Origin: Campylobacteraceae bacterium
GTDB lineage: Bacteria > Campylobacterota > Campylobacteria > Campylobacterales > Sulfurospirillaceae
Assembly: GCA_027050775.1 (NCBI GenBank)
Contig: JALUBH010000025.1
Location: 1-64,000, forward strand
Reading direction: 5' to 3'
Length of the DNA: 64,000 nt
Under the pieces are notes generated by a model. The model did no database searches. It was not told the DNA's origin and worked only from the letters and a program-made list of their open reading frames with translations. Of this stretch, positions 53,044 to 63,029 are shown piece after piece (position 1 is the first letter of the stretch; each line of letters starts with the position of its first letter). The position numbers and the translations under genes are program-made.

Positions 53044-53721
53044 ATGAATGAAGTTTTTACATTTTTAGGTCTTTTTAGCCATAATCATAGCTATCTATTT
53101 GTTTCACATATAACTTTGGCGGCAGTTCTTGCTTTTATTGTCGCAAAGTTGGCTACATCTTCTATGCAACTCGTGCCAAAGGGCTGTCAAAATGTGATGG
53201 AAGCATTTTTAGACGGTGTACTCTTTATGGGTAAAGATGTCATAGGTGAAAAATTGGCAAGAAAATATCTTCCTCTCGTTGCAACTCTTGGCATGCTTAT
53301 CTTCTTTGCAAATATTATGGAGATTATACCTGGATTTGAGCCGCCATCTGGCAATATAAACATGACTCTACCTTTGGCTGTAATGGTATTTTTATATTAT
53401 AATTTTGAAGGTATCAGAGTAAATGGTTTTATAAAATATTTTGGACATTTTATGGGTCCTTTAAAAATTTTGGCTCCTTTGATGTTTCCAGTCGAAATAG
53501 TTTCACACCTCTCAAGGATTATATCTTTATCATTTCGACTTTTTGGAAATATAAAAGGAGATGATCTTTTTGTTGCAGTTTTACTGATGTTGGCACCTTG
53601 GATTGCGCCACTTCCGGGTTTTGCTTTGATGACATTTTCTGCCTTGCTTCAAACATTTATCTTTATGATACTTACTTATGTTTACCTTGCAGGCGCAGTT
53701 TTAATTAGCGAAGATCATTAA
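53044..53721 (+). CDS. atpB: ATP synthase F0 subunit a
   Basis: A 225-aa membrane subunit forming the proton half-channels. The essential Arg lies in SLSFRLFGN (about residue 165). [23 protein letters not shown] (two motifs, NIMEIIPGF and [13 protein letters not shown]) and the C-terminal [18 protein letters not shown] are typical. No other atp genes are near, as in other Campylobacterota where atpB is separate. AAAGGA precedes the ATG. Confidence 0.95.
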   Translation: MNEVFTFLGLFSHNHSYLFVSHITLAAVLAFIVAKLATSSMQLVPKGCQNVMEAFLDGVLFMGKDVIGEKLARKYLPLVATLGMLIFFANIMEIIPGFEPPSGNINMTLPLAVMVFLYYNFEGIRVNGFIKYFGHFMGPLKILAPLMFPVEIVSHLSRIISLSFRLFGNIKGDDLFVAVLLMLAPWIAPLPGFALMTFSALLQTFIFMILTYVYLAGAVLISEDH

Positions 53722-53730
53722 GTTATAGCA

Positions 53731-54012
53731 TTGAGTAAAAATCAAAGCTTGTTTGAAAAACTTTTGAGTCTACTTCAGGGTGCTGCTTGGGCACTTGTGA
53801 TTGTGGGCTCTGTTTCATTCTTTTTTACATTTTATCATTTGGGTCTTTTTATCGCACTCCTTTGTGCTTTTATAGGTGCTTTATTAGGACTCTTTTTTGT
53901 TGTTGTATTTGAGATTGCACAGGTACAGATCGACAAGCTAAAAGAGTTGAAAAAGCAGACAAAACTACTAGAAAAACTTGCTAGCAAATATAATGAAACT
54001 ACGGAGATTTAG
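53731..54012 (+). CDS. Small two-helix membrane protein of unknown function
   Basis: A 93-aa protein with two hydrophobic segments (about 15-35 and 38-62) followed by a charged coiled tail (QIDKLKELKKQTKLLEKLASK). It follows atpB by 9 bp, so it is probably co-transcribed. The tail is reminiscent of small accessory membrane proteins, but no family is recognised. The start is TTG with a weak Shine-Dalgarno. Confidence 0.6.
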   Translation: MSKNQSLFEKLLSLLQGAAWALVIVGSVSFFFTFYHLGLFIALLCAFIGALLGLFFVVVFEIAQVQIDKLKELKKQTKLLEKLASKYNETTEI

Positions 54013-54072
54013 AGAACTTAAAAGAAATAAATGATAAAATAAAATAATTTAAAGAACAAAAGGTTTTATATA

Positions 54073-55497
54073 ATGTTTGAAGTTGTCATTGGTTTAGAAG
54101 TTCATACCCAGTTAAATACAAAAACAAAGATATTTTGCTCCTGTCCTACAAGCTTTGGTGATGAACCAAATACAAATGTCTGTCCTGTATGTTTAGCACT
54201 CCCGGGGGCATTACCCGTATTAAATATTGAAGCTGTCAAAAAAGCAATTGCATTTGGAACAGCTATCAATGCAACTGTTCACAAAAAATCGATATTTAAT
54301 AGAAAAAACTACTTTTACCCGGATCTGCCGAAGGGCTATCAAATCAGTCAGTTTGAGATTCCTATCGTTGAGGGTGGAGAGATAGTGATAGATTTTGAAG
54401 ATGGAAGTAAAAAAACAATAGGTGTTACGAGAGCTCACCTTGAAGAAGATGCCGGGAAAAATACTCACCAAGGAAGTGTAAGCCATGTAGATTTGAACCG
54501 TGCAGGAACTCCTTTGTTGGAGATTGTCAGTGAGCCCGACATGAGAAGTGCTGATGAGGCTATACGATACTTAAAAAAGCTACACGCAATCGTCAGATAT
54601 CTGGATATAAGTGATGCAAATATGCAAGAAGGTAGTTTTAGGTGTGATGTAAATATATCTATAAGACCAAAAGGTGATAAAAAATTATATACTAGAGCCG
54701 AGATAAAAAATCTAAATTCATTTAGATTTATACAAAAAGCTATCGAGTACGAGATAGAAAGGCAAAGTAGTGCATGGGAAGATGGAATTTATGAACAAGA
54801 AGTAGTGCAGGAAACAAGACTTTTTGATACTGCAAAAGGTATAACCAAAAGTATGAGAAGCAAAGAGGATAGTGCTGAGTATAGATATTTCCCGGATCCT
54901 GACCTTCTTCCTGTGATTATTCCTGATGACATGATGGAAGAGTGCAAAAAGATACCAGAACTGCCGGATGCTAAAAAAATTAGACTTATAAAAGAGTTTG
55001 GTTTGAAAGAGTATGATGCCGCTGTTATCACCAATACAGTTGAAATGGCAAGATTTTTTGAAGATATGATAGAAAGAGGTGCCAATGCAAAGTTAAGCAC
55101 AGTTTGGTTGAGTGTTGAACTTCCAGGAAGATTTCATGACGGAATGACACTTTTAACTTCTCCTGTGAATTCTGAAAAATTGGCAAGTTTAGTAAAAAGA
55201 ATTCAAGACTCTACGATAAGTGGAAAAGCGGCAAAGGATGTTTTGGATTATTTGATGAAAAATGATGTAAATGTTGATGAGGCTATAGATAAATTAGGAT
55301 TAAAACAAGTAAGTGATGATGGTGCTATACAAGAGATTATAGATAAGATTATAGCTGCAAACAGTGATAAAGTAGAGGAGTATAAAAATGGAAAGGACAA
55401 GTTGTTTGGATTTTTTGTAGGCCAAGTTATGAAGGCGAGTCGTGGAAAGGCAAATCCGGCAAAAGTCAATGAATTACTTAAAAAACAACTCGGATAA
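54073..55497 (+). CDS. gatB: Aspartyl/glutamyl-tRNA amidotransferase subunit B
   Basis: A 474-aa subunit of GatCAB, which amidates misacylated Glu-tRNA-Gln and Asp-tRNA-Asn. [53 protein letters not shown] (the tRNA and kinase-active region), and the C-terminal YqeY-like domain ending [15 protein letters not shown] are diagnostic. AAAGG precedes the ATG. gatA and gatC are not in the window. Confidence 0.97.
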   Translation: MFEVVIGLEVHTQLNTKTKIFCSCPTSFGDEPNTNVCPVCLALPGALPVLNIEAVKKAIAFGTAINATVHKKSIFNRKNYFYPDLPKGYQISQFEIPIVEGGEIVIDFEDGSKKTIGVTRAHLEEDAGKNTHQGSVSHVDLNRAGTPLLEIVSEPDMRSADEAIRYLKKLHAIVRYLDISDANMQEGSFRCDVNISIRPKGDKKLYTRAEIKNLNSFRFIQKAIEYEIERQSSAWEDGIYEQEVVQETRLFDTAKGITKSMRSKEDSAEYRYFPDPDLLPVIIPDDMMEECKKIPELPDAKKIRLIKEFGLKEYDAAVITNTVEMARFFEDMIERGANAKLSTVWLSVELPGRFHDGMTLLTSPVNSEKLASLVKRIQDSTISGKAAKDVLDYLMKNDVNVDEAIDKLGLKQVSDDGAIQEIIDKIIAANSDKVEEYKNGKDKLFGFFVGQVMKASRGKANPAKVNELLKKQLG

Positions 55498-55503
55498 TAT
55501 TCA

Positions 55504-57057
55504 ATGCTAGCGAGGTGGATTGTCTCTTTTTCGTATTTTTTGGAATCAAGCAAAAGATATAAAAGGGTAAAAACCTCGATATATAATTTATTGGAAAATC
55601 CAAGATCAAAGATAAAACCGTTTTTTGATTTCTTTATTATTTTTTTAGTTGTTTTGACAGTTTCCATACTGATATATGATGTCAAAAATAGGTTACCATA
55701 CCATTTTGAAGTGATTGAAAATATAGCTGTTTTTGTTTTTATATTTGAGTGGCTCGGTAGATTTTGGATTAGTGATAATTTAAGACTGAGAATTATTAGC
55801 TATTATGAGAGAAAATTAGAGCTCGGAGAGAAACCAAAACTATTTACAATTTTAAAAATTATAACTTTGCAAAAAATACAATATACCTTTTCACCGATGT
55901 CAATTATCGATTTATTGGCGATACTGCCTGCGTACAGGTCATTTAGGATACTGAGGATATTTTTAATATTCAGACTGTTCAAGATGTTTAGATATACGAA
56001 AAGTTTAAATTCATTTTTAAAAATCTTAAAAGATAAAAAATTTGAACTAAACTTTCTTCTTATTCTTGGCATATTTGCTGTTTTACTGTCATCTACAATT
56101 ATGTATGTATTTGAAGGTGGTGGTGAAAATCCGAAAATCCATTCGTTTTTGGATGCAATTTACTGGGCTGTCATAACTATTTCAACTATTGGTTATGGTG
56201 ATATAACTCCAGTTACTATCGCTGGTAGAGTTATCACTGTTTTTTTGGTTGGCGGCGGTTTTTTAATCCTTGTTTTATCAACTTCTGTTGTTACAAATGC
56301 ACTTTCGGAAAAGATATCTATCCTCAGAGAAGAAAAGGTATTGTCCCATATTGGAAAATTGACAAATTTAATAGTGATATTTGGTTTTGGCAGAATGGGG
56401 CAAGTTTTAGCTGCCCAACTAAAGAAGAGTCATAAAAAATTTATAGTAGTGGATATTTCAAAGGAAAATCTAGCAAAGGCTAGGGAATATGACTATAATT
56501 ATATGCATGCAGATGCTTCAAGTTATGATACTATAGATTCAGTTGTCTTTAAAAATGATGTTAAAAAAGTTGTTTTAACTACAAACAATGATGCTTTAAA
56601 TCTTTCAATTCTTTTAACGATAAAAGCTAGATATAAAGATTTGGCTGTCATAGCTAGAGCAAATAGTTATGAGAATATTAAAAAATTTCATATTGCCAAA
56701 GCTGATCATGTGATATTTCCATATCAAACAGTTGCCGAAGTAGCGGTTGAATATATTGGAAATTCAGTTAGGTTTGATGCAATTGATAGTATTTTGGTAC
56801 AAAAAGATACTATTACGATTGACGAGATATTGATTTCCAAAGGAAGTAGCTATATAGGAAGAAGTATAGATGAAATTGGAATAAACAAATTTAGCGTTAC
56901 CATTATTTCAGTATTAAAAGAGGGTGCCAAGGATGAATTTATTTTCAATCCTGATCATTATACATATAAATTTAAAGAGAATGATTCACTTGTTTTGATT
57001 GGTGAGGAAAAAGATATTTTTAAGATAAAAGACGATATTTCAAGGCAAATGATATGA
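55504..57057 (+). CDS. Six-helix voltage-gated-type potassium channel with RCK (TrkA-N) domain
   Basis: A 517-aa channel. A six-helix membrane part (about residues 40-275) contains an Arg-rich S4-like segment (AYRSFRILRIFLIFRLFKMFR) and the selectivity filter TIGYGD (about 229-234). A cytoplasmic RCK domain follows: LIVIFGFGRMGQVLAAQLKK (NAD-binding fold, about 285) and a TrkA-C region near the C-terminus. The role is regulated K+ flux. Its ATG follows gatB by 6 bp, and its stop overlaps the TrkA-N partner by 4 bp, so the two probably act together. Confidence 0.9.
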   Translation: MLARWIVSFSYFLESSKRYKRVKTSIYNLLENPRSKIKPFFDFFIIFLVVLTVSILIYDVKNRLPYHFEVIENIAVFVFIFEWLGRFWISDNLRLRIISYYERKLELGEKPKLFTILKIITLQKIQYTFSPMSIIDLLAILPAYRSFRILRIFLIFRLFKMFRYTKSLNSFLKILKDKKFELNFLLILGIFAVLLSSTIMYVFEGGGENPKIHSFLDAIYWAVITISTIGYGDITPVTIAGRVITVFLVGGGFLILVLSTSVVTNALSEKISILREEKVLSHIGKLTNLIVIFGFGRMGQVLAAQLKKSHKKFIVVDISKENLAKAREYDYNYMHADASSYDTIDSVVFKNDVKKVVLTTNNDALNLSILLTIKARYKDLAVIARANSYENIKKFHIAKADHVIFPYQTVAEVAVEYIGNSVRFDAIDSILVQKDTITIDEILISKGSSYIGRSIDEIGINKFSVTIISVLKEGAKDEFIFNPDHYTYKFKENDSLVLIGEEKDIFKIKDDISRQMI

Positions 57058-57743
57058 GAAAAATAGTTTTGTTTGGATACACTAAAACAGGACGAGAAAT
57101 AGCAAAATTGTTGTTAACGGATGAATATGAAGTTACGATAATAGATGAAAATCCTATGCAAGTAGCTTTAGCGAATGAAGAGGGTTTTTTTGGAAGACAT
57201 ACAACTTTGAAAGATGATAAAGTTTTGATTGAGGTTGGAATCGGTGGCGAAGCAGAAGTTCTTTTTTGCGTAAGTGATGATGATAGTCTAAATCTTTTTG
57301 TTACACTTTCGGCTAGAAACCTAGATAAGAATCTAAAAATATTAACAAAAATATTGAAAAAAGAAGATGGCAAAAAGATGATTTTAGCAGGTGCAAATCG
57401 TACTATAAGCCCATATGATGTTGGTGCTGCCAAAGCATATAGAATCATACAAAAACCAAAAGTATCAAAGGTTTTAAATCAACTCTCATCTCTAAGAAAT
57501 AGTATATCGATATCTGAAATTGAGATACCAAAAGGATCGTTTTTAGATGGAGTGCATCTGAATGACATAGATATGACAAAAGAGACTAATTTGATTTTTT
57601 TAGGTATGCTGGATAAAGAACTAGGTGAAAAATTTATCTTTTTTGCAAAAGGGATAAATCACAAAATTGATGCAAGAGATATATTGGTTGTTCTAGGTAG
57701 CAGAAAAGATATAAGATTGTTTGAGGAAAAGATATGGACTTAG
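57054..57743 (+). CDS. TrkA-N/TrkA-C domain protein, potassium channel partner
   Basis: A 229-aa soluble RCK protein. RKIVLFGYTKTGREIAKLLL (nucleotide-binding loop) and VTIIDENPMQVALANEEGFF form the TrkA-N Rossmann half; a TrkA-C-like region (ISEIEIPKGSFLDGVHL) follows. It lacks a membrane part. The 4-bp overlap with the channel gene indicates that it forms or modulates the gating ring. It overlaps gpsA by 10 bp. Confidence 0.87.
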   Translation: MRKIVLFGYTKTGREIAKLLLTDEYEVTIIDENPMQVALANEEGFFGRHTTLKDDKVLIEVGIGGEAEVLFCVSDDDSLNLFVTLSARNLDKNLKILTKILKKEDGKKMILAGANRTISPYDVGAAKAYRIIQKPKVSKVLNQLSSLRNSISISEIEIPKGSFLDGVHLNDIDMTKETNLIFLGMLDKELGEKFIFFAKGINHKIDARDILVVLGSRKDIRLFEEKIWT

Positions 57744-58618
57744 CAGTGATAGGTGCTGGCAAGTGGGGCAGTGCATTACATTTTGCATTTTCAAAGAATT
57801 TTACATGCAAGATTACATCGAGAACGCAGAGAGATATAGATAATTTTGTCTCAACCAAAGAGGCTCTAGGGTGTGAGTATTTGGTATTTGCTATTTCTGC
57901 CCAAGTTGTTGGCACATGGCTAAAAGAGAATTTTATATATAATTCTCAAAAAATTCTTGTTGTGGCAAAGGGAATTGAACAAGAGAGTGGAAAATTTCTT
58001 AATGAAATTTTTTCATACTATATTCCAGAAGAAAATTTGGCTTTTTTATCCGGTCCATCTTTTGCAAGTGAAGTACTTAAATCACTCCCTACAGCAGTTG
58101 TCATTAACTCTAAAAATGAGAAATTATCTTTAGAATTTTCCAAATTTTTTCCAAATTTTATGAAAACTTATATGAGCAGCGATGTTATAGGTGCTGAGAT
58201 TTGTGGAGCTTACAAAAATGTACTTGCTATTGCAAGCGGCATCTGTACAGGTTTAGAGCTTGGAAATAATGCAAGAGCTAGTTTGATGGCTAGAGGCTTA
58301 GTTGAGATGAGTAGATTTGGAAATTATTTTGGAGCACAAGAAGATACTTTTTTAGGGCTTAGTGGGGCAGGAGATCTGTTTTTGACTGCTTCTAGTGAGC
58401 TTTCAAGAAATTTTAGAGTTGGTTTGGGCTTGGCTCAAGAGAAAAATATTAGTGATATATTGGATGAACTAGGAGAAGTGGCAGAGGGTGTTTTTACTAC
58501 TGATGCCATTTTAATGTTGAGTGAAAAAAAAGGTATTTATACACCTATCGCAAGCGAAGTTCAAAAGATACTTCAAGGAAAAAATCCAAAAGAGAGTTTA
58601 AGGGATTTATTAAAATGA
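57734..58618 (+). CDS. gpsA: Glycerol-3-phosphate dehydrogenase (NAD(P)+)
   Basis: A 294-aa dehydrogenase that makes sn-glycerol-3-phosphate for phospholipids. The N-terminal AVIGAGKWGSALH binds NAD(P). VAKGIEQESG, LSGPSFASEV, and the catalytic Lys region ICGAYKNVLAIASGI with GNNARASLMARGLVEM are conserved. The length is a little short for the family (about 330) but all motifs are present. It overlaps the flanking genes on both sides. Confidence 0.95.
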   Translation: MDLAVIGAGKWGSALHFAFSKNFTCKITSRTQRDIDNFVSTKEALGCEYLVFAISAQVVGTWLKENFIYNSQKILVVAKGIEQESGKFLNEIFSYYIPEENLAFLSGPSFASEVLKSLPTAVVINSKNEKLSLEFSKFFPNFMKTYMSSDVIGAEICGAYKNVLAIASGICTGLELGNNARASLMARGLVEMSRFGNYFGAQEDTFLGLSGAGDLFLTASSELSRNFRVGLGLAQEKNISDILDELGEVAEGVFTTDAILMLSEKKGIYTPIASEVQKILQGKNPKESLRDLLK

Positions 58619-59835
58619 GATTGATAAAAGATGCAATGATAATAGATGGTAAAGATACACTTAAAAGAGATGTGCTTTTTGATGATACTAAGATTTTAAA
58701 AATAGAAAAATCGATAGAAATTCTCGATGAATACGATATTTATGATGCCCAAGGATGCTACTTGCTGCCAGGTTTGATAGATATGAATGTAAGACTAGCA
58801 AATAGTGTTTTGAGCAAGTCAAATCTTGATAAACTTTCAAAAAGTGCAAGAAAAGGCGGTGTGACAACAGCTGTCATACTGTCTGATTTTACACCTAGGC
58901 TTGATAGTTCAACTCTCCTTGATTTTTTAAAACCAACATTTGATGAATCTATTATAAATTTAAAAGTTACTGCTCCTTTAACTAGTGAAGATGGCGATAA
59001 ACTAAATAATATCGCTACTTTGATTAACAATGGGGCAACGGCGATATGGACTAATTCCAATGTAAATTCAAATTTACTAAAAAGAGGCATGCAGTATGCA
59101 CACATGAAAAACAGACCTCTTTTTTGTTTTTGTTATGACCCGGACTTGGATGATTTGGGGCTTGTAAATGAAGGTGAAATCTCTTCAAAACTTGGGCTCT
59201 CTGGTATATCAAAATTTTCAGAAAGTGCGGAAGTTGCAAAAGTAGCAGAGCTCTCGATGGAGTTGGACTCGTCTGTTGTTTTTCAGAGCGTTTCAACAAA
59301 TAGATCACTTGAAATCATACATAGTGCAAAAAAGTATTCTAAAAATATATACAGTGAAGTCAGTATCCACCATCTCTTAAAAAATGACACAAGTTGTGAC
59401 GGTTTTAACACTTATGCAAAAATTCTCCCACCTTTACGAGAAGAAAAAGAGAGAAGAAAATTATCACAGGCGTTAAAAGATGGATATGTAGATATTTTGA
59501 CATCTTTTCACTCGCCAAAGTCAGTTTTGTATAAAGATGTTGCATTTTGGGATGCGCATTTTGGGATGGGTTCAATCGAAGAATTTTTTAAACTTGCATA
59601 TACCTTTTTAATTAAAAAAGAGGGAATTTCCTTTGAAAAAATTATGGAGGTATGCTCTGTAAATCCGGCAAAAGTATTGAATTTGAAAAGCAAAGGAAAG
59701 ATAGATGTTGGATATGATGCAGATATGTTTATATTTGATCCAAATCATAAAGAAATTGTGAAAAATAAAACTACCATATATAATCATGATGAATTGTTTG
59801 GAGAGATAAGGGAAGTGTTTACGGTTGGTGCGTAA
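58615..59835 (+). CDS. Pseudo-dihydroorotase (PyrC-like, metal ligands lost)
   Basis: A 406-aa amidohydrolase-fold protein of the dihydroorotase group. The fold landmarks are YDAQGCYLLPGLIDMNVRLA, IHHLLKND, and C-terminal VNPAKVLNLKSKGKIDVGYDADMFIFDP. The metal-binding HxH of the active family is DMNVRL here, and the C-terminal catalytic Asp region DxxxTDHAPH reads DILTSFHSPKS, so it is probably inactive. Such homologues act as structural partners of aspartate carbamoyltransferase PyrB (known for the family). Overlaps gpsA by 4 bp. Confidence 0.85.
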   Translation: MRLIKDAMIIDGKDTLKRDVLFDDTKILKIEKSIEILDEYDIYDAQGCYLLPGLIDMNVRLANSVLSKSNLDKLSKSARKGGVTTAVILSDFTPRLDSSTLLDFLKPTFDESIINLKVTAPLTSEDGDKLNNIATLINNGATAIWTNSNVNSNLLKRGMQYAHMKNRPLFCFCYDPDLDDLGLVNEGEISSKLGLSGISKFSESAEVAKVAELSMELDSSVVFQSVSTNRSLEIIHSAKKYSKNIYSEVSIHHLLKNDTSCDGFNTYAKILPPLREEKERRKLSQALKDGYVDILTSFHSPKSVLYKDVAFWDAHFGMGSIEEFFKLAYTFLIKKEGISFEKIMEVCSVNPAKVLNLKSKGKIDVGYDADMFIFDPNHKEIVKNKTTIYNHDELFGEIREVFTVGA

Positions 59836-59845
59836 GACCAAGATT

Positions 59846-60580
59846 CTAATAAAAAATCCTAGAGAGATAAAGCCCTTGGGGCGGAGCAGGAGTAGTGCAG
59901 ATTTGCTGTTTTAGACTTAGTTGTTTTTTTAAATCTTCAATTCCTAATTTTCCTTTCTCTATTTCAAATAAAAAACCACACATGAGTCTTATTTGGCTTC
60001 TGAGAAAACTGTTTCCAATAAAATTTATAACAGTTTGGTGCCTGTATCTGTATGCATAAGCTTTGTGTATAATTCTTGTATCACTCGATGTATTACTACC
60101 TTGTTTTTTGAAATAGGCAAAATTGTGAATCCCTTCAAACTCTTTTATGCCGGAATTCAAGATATCCATATCAAGTTTTGGCATAAATATGGTATAGTTT
60201 GTCTGCATAGGATTATATGCAGAGTGTGTAATTATATACCTGTAAAGTCTCTTTTTAGCGCTAAATCTAGCATGAAAGTCTGATTTTACAAATTTTATCT
60301 CTTTTATAAAAATATGAGGCTTTAAATGATGGTTTAAGATTTTTTTAAATCTATCTAAATCATAAAAGTATTTAGGTATGTCCAAATGACAGACTTGGTT
60401 GCAAGCATGAACACTTTTATCTGTCCTGCCACTGGGTTGTGCTATGCTTTTTACGCCTAGAGTATTTAGAGTTGTTTGAAAAAAACCCATTACAGTAGGA
60501 GCACTGCTTTTATTTTGGATTTGAGAACCAAAAAATGATGCTCCATCATAGCTCAAAGTGATTTTAACTCTTCTTTTCAC
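59846..60580 (-). CDS. truA: tRNA pseudouridine(38-40) synthase TruA
   Basis: A 244-aa pseudouridine synthase acting on positions 38-40 of the tRNA anticodon arm. YDGASFFGSQIQ and the catalytic Asp in GRTDKSVHA (Asp54) are present, with FHARFSAKKRLYRYII and the C-terminal FLRSQIRLMCGFL. The start is GTG. Its stop is 10 bp from the stop of the convergent pseudo-dihydroorotase. It is last in a leftward unit of lptG-like and pilD. Confidence 0.95.
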   Translation of the reverse strand: MKRRVKITLSYDGASFFGSQIQNKSSAPTVMGFFQTTLNTLGVKSIAQPSGRTDKSVHACNQVCHLDIPKYFYDLDRFKKILNHHLKPHIFIKEIKFVKSDFHARFSAKKRLYRYIITHSAYNPMQTNYTIFMPKLDMDILNSGIKEFEGIHNFAYFKKQGSNTSSDTRIIHKAYAYRYRHQTVINFIGNSFLRSQIRLMCGFLFEIEKGKLGIEDLKKQLSLKQQICTTPAPPQGLYLSRIFY

Positions 60581-60594
60581 TGCATAAACCCAGT

Positions 60595-61620
60595 TTAAAA
60601 TCTCTCCAATACTCTTTTTTTATATACGGAAAAAGAAGATAAAAGAGTGATGAGAGAGACAATTATGATAGAGCTGAAAGGTTCTAAATTTGCCACTATA
60701 ATTGTTAGTGCAAAATATATAATAGTAAATAAGAACATATATAGATATATATTGTTATTACTATATCTTGAAGCAACAGTAGAGAGTCCAATTGCAAAAT
60801 ACACACTACTTAGTGGAAATAGGGCGATTAGTACAAAAAAAGCGAAATCATAAGCTCTTTTTTTATCTTTTAAAGATGCCTTCCAGTAGTCATATATGGT
60901 TTGCATATATCCTATATTTTCTCTGTGCTTTGAATTTATATACATTTTTTGAAAGTCAACTTGTGCTATTTGATTTTTTTTGATTTCAAATGCTTTGCCG
61001 TTTTCAAGTGACAACCTAAGGGAGCCGTTGTTGTGCTCAATAGATGCCTTTTTTGCTATTACAAGTTTTGGTGCCTTTTTGTTAATACTTTTTTGATATA
61101 GAGTGATATTTTCATATACTTGCTTTTTATTGGATCTATTTATGTAAACAAGCCAGTTTGAAAATTTTTGACCAAATTTACTCTCTTGAATATTGAATTT
61201 TGCCTGAGCTTTTTTATACTCTAAAAAATTATTGTTTAATTGTTTTGAAAGAGGTATTAATATGACAATGTTTATAATCATTAAAAAAGAAAAAAGAGAA
61301 GCTAACAATAGAAAAAAATTTGATACTTTTTTTGGAGAATATCCTAAAGTAAAGAGCACTATAAGCTCATTTTCTCTAGATAGATTAAAAAGTGCAATAC
61401 AAAGCGATATAAAAAATGATATTGGCATTGTATAGAGCAAAAGTTTTGGTATGAGGTATATATATAAGGTTACCAGTTCAATAAAATTTATCTGTATAAC
61501 AGAAGTTACACTAGCTATTTTTATAAAAAATATGATAGATATTATTGAAAAAAGTATAAAAAACAGGGAGCTAAATATGGTTATAAAGTTGCTAAAAAGA
61601 TAACTATTTACTCTAGCCAT
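60595..61620 (-). CDS. LptF/LptG family permease (YjgP/YjgQ)
   Basis: A 341-aa permease with three N-terminal and three C-terminal hydrophobic segments around a periplasmic beta-rich domain of about 150 residues (NWLVYINRSNKKQVYENITLY... KKASIEHNNGSLRLSLENG). This is the LptF/LptG layout, forming the LPS extraction channel with LptB. PISFFISLCIALFNLSRENEL and FSSIIIV-type features fit YjgP/YjgQ. Its ATG overlaps pilD by 8 bp; truA follows after 14 bp. Confidence 0.88.
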   Translation of the reverse strand: MARVNSYLFSNFITIFSSLFFILFSIISIIFFIKIASVTSVIQINFIELVTLYIYLIPKLLLYTMPISFFISLCIALFNLSRENELIVLFTLGYSPKKVSNFFLLLASLFSFLMIINIVILIPLSKQLNNNFLEYKKAQAKFNIQESKFGQKFSNWLVYINRSNKKQVYENITLYQKSINKKAPKLVIAKKASIEHNNGSLRLSLENGKAFEIKKNQIAQVDFQKMYINSKHRENIGYMQTIYDYWKASLKDKKRAYDFAFFVLIALFPLSSVYFAIGLSTVASRYSNNNIYLYMFLFTIIYFALTIIVANLEPFSSIIIVSLITLLSSFSVYKKRVLERF

Positions 61621-62356
61621 AGATTCTATCCAGTATATTTAGTATATCTTTGTCCAGCATCCATGTGATAAAAAGACCTAGTGTTAAAAATGGTATAAAT
61701 GGAAGATGAAATCCTTTTTTCCCTATTATCAAAAATACCGGCAATGCGATGAGCGCAGATATATATATTGCACTGAGTCCCAAATTTATACCCAGCACAG
61801 CTCCAATAATAGCAGCTATAATGATGTCTGCTTCGCCCATAGCCTCTTTTTTGATGACCCAAGATACTACCATTCTAAGAAGTGTAAAACCACCTGCAAA
61901 AAGTAGTGCATCTTGAAAACTGCTTAGAAAATCTCTTGCAAAAAAAGATATGAAAAGAGCAGGCATGCTGATGGCATCAGGTACAGCTTTGTATCTCAAA
62001 TCAATGATGCTAAGTGCCAAAAGAAGTGCAAACAACAACCCCAAAATGGCACCTTGTATCATATCAGCACTTTTGATATATGATAAGACAAAAATTATAG
62101 CAACTAAAAACTCTATTAGCGGATATTGCAAAGATATTTTTTCTTTGCAATATGCGCATTTGCCACCTAAAAACAACCAAGAAAGAATCGGTATGTTGTG
62201 GTAAAATTTCAATTTTTTCTTGCATTTTGGGCAGTGCGATGCTGGAAATGAGATGCTTTCTCCCTTGGGAACCCTTAAGATAAGAACATTTAAAAAAGAG
62301 CCTATCGCTAAGCCTAAAATCACAAATAAAATTATATTAAAATCAAATGCCTCCAT
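61613..62356 (-). CDS. pilD: Type IV prepilin peptidase/N-methyltransferase (A24 family)
   Basis: A 247-aa membrane peptidase that cleaves and methylates prepilins and pseudopilins. The N-terminal cysteine cluster CPKCKK...CAYCKE and RVPKGESISFPASHCP are in the usual order. The first catalytic Asp is in IIDLRYKAVPD; the second motif reads GEAD where most family members have GxGD. About eight hydrophobic segments follow. The start overlaps uppS and the end overlaps the lptG-like gene. Confidence 0.9.
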   Translation of the reverse strand: MEAFDFNIILFVILGLAIGSFLNVLILRVPKGESISFPASHCPKCKKKLKFYHNIPILSWLFLGGKCAYCKEKISLQYPLIEFLVAIIFVLSYIKSADMIQGAILGLLFALLLALSIIDLRYKAVPDAISMPALFISFFARDFLSSFQDALLFAGGFTLLRMVVSWVIKKEAMGEADIIIAAIIGAVLGINLGLSAIYISALIALPVFLIIGKKGFHLPFIPFLTLGLFITWMLDKDILNILDRIYG

Positions 62357-63014
62357 ATCTTCTCTCCCTTTGTTTGTACTCTTCTATAGTATTTCTAAAT
62401 TCTTCTCTAGAGAAATCAGGCCAAAGTGTGTCTGTAAAAAACAGTTCAGCATAGGCACTCTGCCAAAGTAAAAAATTTGAGAGTCTTTTTTCACCACCAG
62501 TTCTTATGAGCATATCCACATTTGGAAAATCTCTCGTATCAAGAGCTTTTGAGAGAGAGTTTTCGTTTATATTATCAAACTGTATTTTTTTTATACCTCT
62601 TATTATTTCGTCTTTTGAGCCATAGTTGATAGCTAAGATTTGTGTTAGCCCATCATTATCTTTTGTTTTTTCTATAGTCTTAGTTATAACATCTTGTAGG
62701 CTTTTTGAAAATTTAGATATGTCTCCTATAACTCTAAATTTTACACTATTTTCTATTAAAGTTTTTAGTTCATTTTTCAAAAATTGAGATAAAAGTTTCA
62801 TCAAAAAATCAACTTCGCTCTTCTCCCTTTTCCAGTTTTCAGTACTAAAGGCATAAAGTGTTAGATATTTTAATCCAAGATTTGAAGCTTCTTTTGTTAT
62901 TTCTATAACCTTTCTAGCTCCAGTTTTGTGGCCAAATGTGCGAATTTTGCCTCTATTTTTTGCCCATCTACCATTTCCATCCATAATAATTGCTATATGT
63001 TGCAGATTATTCAC
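62343..63014 (-). CDS. uppS: Undecaprenyl diphosphate synthase
   Basis: A 223-aa cis-prenyltransferase that makes the C55 lipid carrier for peptidoglycan. IAIIMDGNGRWAK (Asp12, the Mg/pyrophosphate site), GHKTGARKV, LTLYAFSTENWKR and the C-terminal RTGGEKRLSNFLLWQSAYAEL and WPDF motifs are present. The start is GTG with AAGGA upstream. It is 15 bp after the coaBC stop. Confidence 0.96.
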   Translation of the reverse strand: MNNLQHIAIIMDGNGRWAKNRGKIRTFGHKTGARKVIEITKEASNLGLKYLTLYAFSTENWKREKSEVDFLMKLLSQFLKNELKTLIENSVKFRVIGDISKFSKSLQDVITKTIEKTKDNDGLTQILAINYGSKDEIIRGIKKIQFDNINENSLSKALDTRDFPNVDMLIRTGGEKRLSNFLLWQSAYAELFFTDTLWPDFSREEFRNTIEEYKQRERRYGGI

Positions 63015-63029
63015 TAATTTCCTTGTATT

